From assembly GCA_030587505.1 (NCBI GenBank), contig JAUQYY010000074.1, forward strand, positions 1-11,298: a DNA stretch of 11,298 nucleotides. Direction: 5' to 3'. Of this stretch, positions 6,107 to 11,298 are shown piece after piece; the first letter of the stretch is position 1; every line of letters starts with the position of its first letter. The translations under genes were made by a program, and so were the position numbers. Below the pieces are notes generated by a model. The model made no database searches, was not told where the DNA came from, and was given only the letters and a program-made list of their open reading frames with translations. This DNA is from Candidatus Sigynarchaeota archaeon (GTDB taxonomy: Archaea; Asgardarchaeota; Jordarchaeia; Jordarchaeales; Jordarchaeaceae).

Positions 6107-6117
6107 TTTATTTATAT
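6107..6117 (-). promoter_or_regulatory. TATA box for the 34-aa gene
   Basis: Minus-strand ATATAAATAAA, the best TATA match in the window. Initiation about 26 nt away, near 6087, gives a leader of about 12 nt that consists largely of the AGGTGA ribosome site. Confidence 0.65.
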
Positions 6118-6263
6118 CTTCTTAAATCCAAGAAATCACCCGATGTTTTTAAGAAATGATTGAAGAATCCTATTGCCACACCGCTCGGTTAGGAATGTAG
6201 CTCTGATTCTGAGTTGAAAGCTGATTCGCCGCTAGAGGGGTTTTGGAAAAGATTAAGAAGAGG

Positions 6264-6273
6264 TATGTTTAAG
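6264..6273 (+). promoter_or_regulatory. Candidate TATA box for the herA-mre11-rad50 operon
   Basis: TATGTTTAAG, after purine-rich GATTAAGAAGAGG, predicts initiation near 6294 and a leader of about 29 nt before the ATG at 6323. The match is weaker than for the other promoters. The stretch 6121-6263 otherwise shows no gene, only a repeated CTGATTC (6203-6209 and 6221-6227). Confidence 0.35.
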
Positions 6274-6322
6274 AGTTTCAAATGAGAGGTTTTTCTGGTT
6301 TTGTGCTGGTGAGATGGAGAAA

Positions 6323-7864
6323 ATGAGCGCCGTTGGTCAGATCGTTTCTGGTAGGGTTTCCTCCATTCTTATCCGTGAGAAGAGCGGCGAGAAGATTGAG
6401 CTTGGTGACCTCCTGGTTGTTGACGAGAAGGACGGCTACCTTATCCTGAAGGTTTTCGACCTTTTGTACGGGAGCCAGGTTCCTCAGGCAGCCAGGGAGC
6501 TTCTGGCGGGCATGGAGCTTGAGGGGCACGGTGAGGCGGTTGACTTCCTGGAGCCTGAGCTGAGGAGCTACGTTCTCGCCGAGGTTAAGGCAATCGCTAG
6601 GGTCACGAATAGGGGGGAGCTGCGCATACCCAAAACTCTGCCTGGTTTCTTTAAGAGTGTGAGGCTTATTTCGGAGAAGGATTTGGGGTTTTTGACCAAG
6701 CCCCCTTGTCCGGTTTATCTGGGTAGGGTTCGCAGCGGCTCCAAAGTTTTGAACGTGGATGTTTTTCTGAACGGCTTAGATGTTTTCACTCACCACGTTT
6801 TGATTCCTGCAACCACCGGGAGGGGTAAGAGCAACCTCGTGAAGGTTATGCTCTGGAGTGTTGTGGGTGAGAACAATTTCGGAGTGCTTGTCCTTGACCC
6901 CCACGACGAGTACTACGGAAGGCACGGCAAGGGGTTGAAGGACCACCCGAAGGCTAAGGGTAACGTTTTCTACTTTTCCTCCAATCCGGTTCCCGGCACC
7001 AACACTCTCGTTGTCAACCTGAAGTCCATTAAACCCTCCCACTTTGAGGGTATTATCGATTTTACGGATGCGCAGTGGGACGCGATCAAAATATACTATA
7101 ACACCTATGGGGAGGACTGGATCAGCAGCATCGTTAGCGGAATCAAGGTTGAGAGTGTGGCTCCCAGAACCGTGGACGTGCTTCAAAGAAAGTTTAACAA
7201 CGCGCTGGGCGTCTACATGGATGACTCTGGGGTTCTTCAGTGCAGGTCTCGGGCATTCAGCGACACGGCGGGTGAGTCCACTATAGGTGAGATAATCCGG
7301 CTGCTAGAGGAGGGGCGGATAGTGATTCTGGACACCTCCCGCCTTCTCGACCAGGCTGAGCTTCTCATCGGAAGCATCGTGGTTGAGGGCATCTTCAACA
7401 GGTATCAGCAGTACAAGTCCACGGGTGAACTCGACGACAAGCCTGTGATTACAATTGTGATAGAGGAAGCCCCCCGCGTCTTGGGTAGCGACGTTCTAAC
7501 CTCTATGGGTGAGAACGTTTACAGCACGGTCGCCAGGGAGGGGAGAAAGTTTAAGGTTGGTCTCATCGCTGTGACCCAGTTGACGAGTCTCATCCCCAGA
7601 ACCATTCTCGCCAACATGAACACGAAGATCATTATGGGTAATGAGATGGCCCCCGAGCGGAGAGCCATTATTGACAGTGCGGCTCAGGATCTCTCGGAGG
7701 AGAATCGAACCATAGCCAGCCTCGACAAGGGGGAGGCGATCATAAGCAGCAACTTCACAAAGTTCGCAATCCCCATACAAGTCCCCCTGTTCGAGGAGTA
7801 CATCAAAAATTATGAGGAGAGGTCTGAAGAGGATGATAGGGAATCAACAGTTTTCATAGGGTGA
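6323..7864 (+). CDS. herA: HerA hexameric DNA translocase/helicase
   Basis: About 513 residues. Counted from the ATG at 6314, residues 5-90 form the HAS-barrel that binds NurA. The P-loop is ATTGRGKS at 166-173 (Lys172), Walker B is ITIVIEEAPRVL at 379-390 (Glu384/Glu385), and the region AREGRKFKVGLIAVTQ (407-422) holds the expected arginine finger and sensor Gln422. HerA is a hexameric FtsK-like ATPase that pumps DNA into the NurA nuclease during end resection. Length is normal. Of two in-frame ATGs, 6323 is preferred: GGTGA (6308-6312) and GGAG (6316-6319) lie upstream of it, whereas GGTGA is only 1 nt from the ATG at 6314. It is first gene of the operon; GGTGA at its stop doubles as the mre11 ribosome site. 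No A-ending codon occurs among its first 40. Confidence 0.94.
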   Translation: MSAVGQIVSGRVSSILIREKSGEKIELGDLLVVDEKDGYLILKVFDLLYGSQVPQAARELLAGMELEGHGEAVDFLEPELRSYVLAEVKAIARVTNRGELRIPKTLPGFFKSVRLISEKDLGFLTKPPCPVYLGRVRSGSKVLNVDVFLNGLDVFTHHVLIPATTGRGKSNLVKVMLWSVVGENNFGVLVLDPHDEYYGRHGKGLKDHPKAKGNVFYFSSNPVPGTNTLVVNLKSIKPSHFEGIIDFTDAQWDAIKIYYNTYGEDWISSIVSGIKVESVAPRTVDVLQRKFNNALGVYMDDSGVLQCRSRAFSDTAGESTIGEIIRLLEEGRIVILDTSRLLDQAELLIGSIVVEGIFNRYQQYKSTGELDDKPVITIVIEEAPRVLGSDVLTSMGENVYSTVAREGRKFKVGLIAVTQLTSLIPRTILANMNTKIIMGNEMAPERRAIIDSAAQDLSEENRTIASLDKGEAIISSNFTKFAIPIQVPLFEEYIKNYEERSEEDDRESTVFIG

Positions 7865-7870
7865 TTTAGC

Positions 7871-9130
7871 GTGTACAGTTTCGCTCACATATCCGACTGC
7901 CACCTCGGCGCCAACAGGGATCCTTTTCTGAGAAGCCTTGAGATTGAGGCCTTTAACCGAGCCATGGACGAGTGTGTAAGGCGGAGGGTTGACTTCGTTC
8001 TCATCACGGGCGACCTCTTCCACTCAAACATACCCGACCTGGGAGTGGCGAACGAAGCCGTCAAGAAGATGAGCGAGGTCGCTGCCAGCGGAATTCCCAT
8101 CTACGTAATCTACGGCAGCCACGACTACAGTCCGAACGAAACATCCCTGGTGGACATCCTAAGCAGCGCAAACCTCTTCAGGAAGGTGGTCCGCGGAGAG
8201 GTGAAAAACGGCAAGCTGAAATTGCACTTCTTCCAGGACCCCAAAACAGGCGCAAAAATAGCCGGTATATCAGCACGAAGGCTGGGAATCGAGAGGAAGT
8301 ACTTCGAGATGCTCGACAGAGAAAGCCTAGAAAAAGAGGCCGGTTTTAAGATCTTCGCATTCCACAGCGCAGTAACCGAACTCAAACCAGACTACCTAAC
8401 CCACATGGTCTCAGTCCCCCTCTCCTACTTCCCCCGGGGATTCAACTACCTCGCCGGCGGCCATATTCACCAGCACCTCATACGGAAGGTTGACGGCTAT
8501 GGAACAGTAGCCTACCCCGGCGCACTCTTCGCCGGCTACCCCAGAGACCTCGAGGACACCGCCAAGGGGGTGAGAAGAGGATTCCTCATTGTTTCCTTCA
8601 GGGACGATGTTGAGAACGTGGAGTTCGTGGAGGTTCCCGGCCCCGAGTACCTCTACTTCGAGTACGACGCCACCGGCAAGAATTCAACCCGGGTTGCGGA
8701 AGACCTAGAAACGAAAGCTGGCGAGCTCCCGGTGGAGAACAGGATAGTTCTCATGAAAATCGCCGGCGAAATGTCCGGAGGCAACACGTCGGACATCAAC
8801 TTCATGGAGCTCAGGAACACGCTGATGCGGAGGGGCGCACTCTACGTTGGCATCAACCGCCACGGATTAACAACCAGGGAGTACGGGGCGGTGACAACTA
8901 TGGCGGAAGACGTAGGGGAGGTGGAGAGGAAATTGTTCAGGGAAAACATAGGAGCAGTGAAGGTGTCGGTCGACTCCCTGAGGGGAGACGCCGGAGCCAA
9001 GCTCGCGGTGGAGCTCCTATCTGTCCTGAGACAGAGCCAAAAAGCCGGGGAAACAAAGAAGGACTACGAGGCTAGAATGCTCAGGGAGGCGATCCACCTA
9101 TTAAAGCTTGAGGAGGCCTTCCAAGGATGA
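7871..9130 (+). CDS. mre11: Mre11 DNA double-strand break repair nuclease
   Basis: A 419-residue calcineurin-like phosphoesterase with Mre11 motifs in order: Asp9 and His11 (SDCHLG), Asp48 and His51 (GDLFH), His84 and Asp85 in YGSHDYSP, His165 (FAFHSA), and His198 and His200 (GGHIHQH). The usual GNHD is GSHD here, so the Asn metal ligand is replaced by Ser83, while the catalytic His84 is retained. The family uses two Mn ions for 3'-5' exonuclease and endonuclease cuts at DNA ends under Rad50 control. Residues about 240-340 are the capping domain, and the helical end (375-419) is the expected Rad50-binding part. The start is GTG 7871, with GGTGA (7860-7864) 6 nt upstream, overlapping the herA stop. 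It overlaps rad50 by 4 nt (ATGA), so the two are probably translationally coupled. Confidence 0.94.
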   Translation: MYSFAHISDCHLGANRDPFLRSLEIEAFNRAMDECVRRRVDFVLITGDLFHSNIPDLGVANEAVKKMSEVAASGIPIYVIYGSHDYSPNETSLVDILSSANLFRKVVRGEVKNGKLKLHFFQDPKTGAKIAGISARRLGIERKYFEMLDRESLEKEAGFKIFAFHSAVTELKPDYLTHMVSVPLSYFPRGFNYLAGGHIHQHLIRKVDGYGTVAYPGALFAGYPRDLEDTAKGVRRGFLIVSFRDDVENVEFVEVPGPEYLYFEYDATGKNSTRVAEDLETKAGELPVENRIVLMKIAGEMSGGNTSDINFMELRNTLMRRGALYVGINRHGLTTREYGAVTTMAEDVGEVERKLFRENIGAVKVSVDSLRGDAGAKLAVELLSVLRQSQKAGETKKDYEARMLREAIHLLKLEEAFQG

Positions 9131-11154
9131 GAGCGAAATCGCTAAGGCTCGTGAACATACGCAGCTACACCGACGAGACCGTAGAGTTCCCCCAGGGAAC
9201 AACGCTCTTCGAGGGGGACATAGGCTCAGGCAAATCCACGATTCTGCTAGCCATCGAATTCGCCCTCTTCGGCCTAGGAGACCAGAAGGGGGCTTCCCTC
9301 CTGAGGCTGGGGGCCAAGGATGGCTCCGTAACCTTCACGTTTGAGATGGACGGAAACGAGTACGAGGTCCACCGCACCTTGGTCAGAAAGAGAAAAGCCG
9401 TACACCAGGGGGAGGGCTACCTGAAGATAAACGGAAAAAGATACGACCTCTCCCCAACCGAGCTTAAGGAAAAGATTCTCGAGATTCTGAGGTTCAACGA
9501 GCCACCCAACCCCAACGCTCAGAGCGTAATCTACAGGTACGCGGTCTTCACGCCCCAGGAGGAAATGAAGTCCATCCTGTGGGCCAGGCCCCAGGACAGG
9601 CTGCAAACCATGAGGAAAGCCTTCGGAATAGAAGACTACAAAACCGCGGCGGAAAACGCTAAGAACCTGGCAAGCGTTATCAAAGATAGGTGCAACGTTC
9701 TGGAGGGCCAAACCAAAGACCTGGAGGAAAAGAGGAAAGAGCTAGAAACAAAATCAAAGGAAATAGAACGGCTCACAGAGTCATTAACGGTGCTCACCGC
9801 AGAGAGGGAGAAACTGGAGGTGGAGCTGGAAAAGCAGGAGCGAGAGATGGAGACTCTTACGGAGCAGGAGAAAGAGCTAGCCAGCATAACCACGCTCCTC
9901 CCAAAGCTCAAGAATGATATAAAGGAGAAAACGGTTAAAATAAGCAACCTGAGGCGGGAGAACTCCAACTACCAGAAGGAAATAGAGAATCTCCAGCCAC
10001 AGATAGACGAGCTAAAACAGCTGGAAAAACCAACAGATAAGGAAGAAGCCGAACTAGAAAAAGAAATCCGGGAACTGAGAAACAAGGAGCGGGAACTCCT
10101 CCAAGCGGTGAACAGCCTAAACGTCAAAATCGAAGACTACCAGCAGATAATCGAAAAACAGGTGTGCCCAACCTGCGACAGGCAAGTTGACCCCAAAGAA
10201 TTCGGAGAAAAACTAGAAACCAAAAAGCAGGAAAGAACCAGGGCAGAAGAAGAAAGAAGAAAACTCGCCGAAAAAATCGAAAACATGGAGGAACTGCTCA
10301 GAAACCTCAGAAACTACAACGCGGACATGAAGCAGCTCGAACAACTCACCCAGAACCTAGAGGAGAGAAAAAATAGAATAACAAAAAACCTGGAAGAAGT
10401 CCTTGAACTCTCAAACCAGATCCAGAGCCTCGACGCAGAAATGAAAAGACACGAAAAAAGACTCGAAGAACTCAAAGGCGTATCCCAAAAAATAGCCCAA
10501 ACCAGAGAACTGATAGAGGGTCTCAGAAACCAAAAAGAAAAACTGGCACAGGACATATCAAAAACCGAGAAGCAAATCGAAATCTACAAACAGGAAAAAA
10601 CCCGATTAGAAGCAGAAATAAGAGAAAAGGAGAAAATGAGACAAACCAAAAAGCTGCTCGACGAGCACCGAATCTGGCTCCAGGACTACTTCGCCCCGAC
10701 ACTGGAAAACATCGAGAAACACGTTATGAGAAACATAAACCAGGAGTTCAACAGGCAGATCCAAAAATGGTTCAACATCCTAGTGGACGACCCAAGCAAA
10801 ACCGTCAGGGTGGACGAAGAATTCACACCAATAGTCGAGCAGGACGGCTACGAGCAAAACGTACAATTCATGAGCGGAGGAGAAAAAACCAGCCTAGCAC
10901 TCGTATACCGCTTGGCACTAAACACCATTGTCCGAAAAGTCTCCACAGCAATGAAATCCAACCTCCTAATCCTAGACGAACCCACCGACGGGTTCTCGAA
11001 GGAGCAGCTCTTCAAGGTGAGAGAGATACTCAACGAGCTGGGGGACGCCCAAGTGATTCTCGTCTCACACGAGAGAGAGCTTGAAAGCTTCGCGGACCAG
11101 GTTTTCATGGTGGAAAAAATAAACGGCGTTTCAAAAGTCGAACCGGCAGCATAG
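9127..11154 (+). CDS. rad50: Rad50 ATPase with short coiled-coil arms
   Basis: A 675-residue SMC-like ATPase, partner of Mre11 in sensing and tethering DNA ends. The N-terminal lobe has Walker A GDIGSGKS (30-37, Lys36) and a Q-loop at TPQEEMK (Gln144). Two coiled-coil arms (about 190-346 and 351-510) flank the zinc hook Cys347-Pro-Thr-Cys350. The C-terminal lobe has the signature MSGGEKTSLAL (582-592), Walker B LLILDEPT (613-620, Asp617/Glu618), D-loop DGFS, and His648 in VSHE. All motifs are intact. It is much shorter than Rad50 of Pyrococcus furiosus (about 880 residues), and the difference lies in the arms. ATG 9127 overlaps the mre11 stop, and AGGAGG at 9111-9116 lies upstream. The second half is rich in A-ending codons. 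No clear terminator follows. Confidence 0.94.
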   Translation: MRAKSLRLVNIRSYTDETVEFPQGTTLFEGDIGSGKSTILLAIEFALFGLGDQKGASLLRLGAKDGSVTFTFEMDGNEYEVHRTLVRKRKAVHQGEGYLKINGKRYDLSPTELKEKILEILRFNEPPNPNAQSVIYRYAVFTPQEEMKSILWARPQDRLQTMRKAFGIEDYKTAAENAKNLASVIKDRCNVLEGQTKDLEEKRKELETKSKEIERLTESLTVLTAEREKLEVELEKQEREMETLTEQEKELASITTLLPKLKNDIKEKTVKISNLRRENSNYQKEIENLQPQIDELKQLEKPTDKEEAELEKEIRELRNKERELLQAVNSLNVKIEDYQQIIEKQVCPTCDRQVDPKEFGEKLETKKQERTRAEEERRKLAEKIENMEELLRNLRNYNADMKQLEQLTQNLEERKNRITKNLEEVLELSNQIQSLDAEMKRHEKRLEELKGVSQKIAQTRELIEGLRNQKEKLAQDISKTEKQIEIYKQEKTRLEAEIREKEKMRQTKKLLDEHRIWLQDYFAPTLENIEKHVMRNINQEFNRQIQKWFNILVDDPSKTVRVDEEFTPIVEQDGYEQNVQFMSGGEKTSLALVYRLALNTIVRKVSTAMKSNLLILDEPTDGFSKEQLFKVREILNELGDAQVILVSHERELESFADQVFMVEKINGVSKVEPAA

Positions 11155-11237
11155 AAAACCGCGAGTGGATTAATAGCAAAAACATTTGACCCACACACAG
11201 CCTTTAACTTCGTGGAAACCTCAGACACGTTCACCAT

Positions 11238-11298
11238 TCAAGTCTCATCCTCCACAAAGGCTGTGAGGGAGACAGGCTTCACTGGAAGAAGCCCGCTC
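11238..11298 (-). CDS. Possible 3' end of a convergent gene (5' partial)
   Basis: On the minus strand a frame open from the window edge ends at TGA (11238-11240) with 19 visible residues, SGLLPVKPVSLTAFVEDET. Its codons (GTG, AAG, GAG, GTC, CTC) resemble those of the genes here. It would be convergent with rad50, leaving about 83 nt between the stops. The plus strand of the same stretch is also open, in the rad50 frame after its TAG, so the call is uncertain. Function cannot be given. Confidence 0.35.
   Translation of the reverse strand, partial: SGLLPVKPVSLTAFVEDET

Noticed and set aside
6190..6230. Several CTGA boxes suggesting a C/D-box guide RNA
   Set aside because: No RTGATGA C box lies at the right distance; the nearest, ATGATTGA at 6156, departs from the consensus. 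The repeated CTGATTC alone is not enough.
4787..11154. Defence system involving HerA and NurA-like or SIR2/DUF4297 partners
   Set aside because: The HerA, NurA, Mre11 and Rad50 motifs and gene order fit the standard archaeal DNA end-resection set, and no defence effector domain is seen.
11155..11298. Plus-strand open frame continuing after the rad50 TAG, suggesting read-through or a fused extension
   Set aside because: The Rad50 lobe is complete before the stop, the frame has no ribosome site or start, and 48 open codons are not improbable. The minus-strand frame looks more gene-like.

Overview
The window is archaeal. The evidence is the DNA end-processing set nurA, herA, mre11 and rad50, AT-rich TATA elements about 26 nt upstream of plausible transcript starts, GGTGA Shine-Dalgarno sites 4-6 nt before starts that are often TTG or GTG, and T-run terminators without strong hairpins. 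Base composition is near balanced in the genes and AT-rich between them. I cannot place the organism more precisely from sequence alone.

Layout. Positions 1-143 look like the 3' end of an unidentified gene. Positions 158-994 encode a cysteine transglutaminase-like protein with an intact Cys-His-Asp triad, and 1135-2394 an M20-family metallopeptidase/deacylase with its metal ligands. A small zinc-motif protein lies on the minus strand (2558-2797). It is divergent from a probably leaderless gene for a multi-pass membrane protein (3017-3682). After about 300 bases with no gene, but with a promoter and a structured leader, comes an isoprenylcysteine/phospholipid methyltransferase-like membrane protein (3990-4703).

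The second half is the DNA repair region. nurA (4787-5914) has its own promoter. It is separated from a tight herA-mre11-rad50 operon (6323-11154; 6-nt gap, then a 4-nt ATGA overlap) by a roughly 400-base spacer. That spacer carries an 18-bp perfect tandem repeat and a short convergent gene for a 34-residue lysine-rich protein (5971-6075, minus), which has its own TATA box, GGTGA site and TTG start. A last fragment on the minus strand (11238-11298) may be the end of a convergent gene.

How the genes work together. From what is known of the families, Mre11-Rad50 recognises and opens broken DNA ends, and the HerA hexameric translocase with the NurA nuclease resects the 5' strand to leave a 3' overhang for RadA. 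All catalytic motifs are visible here except for an Asn-to-Ser change in Mre11 (GSHD for GNHD). Rad50 is short, with coiled-coil arms of about 155 residues. The other genes (transglutaminase-like, M20, membrane proteins) show no obvious link to repair and are probably neighbours by chance.

The two observations most worth following are the unlisted 34-aa gene inside the repair cluster, and a strong codon gradient along the transcription units from T-ending to A-ending third positions.
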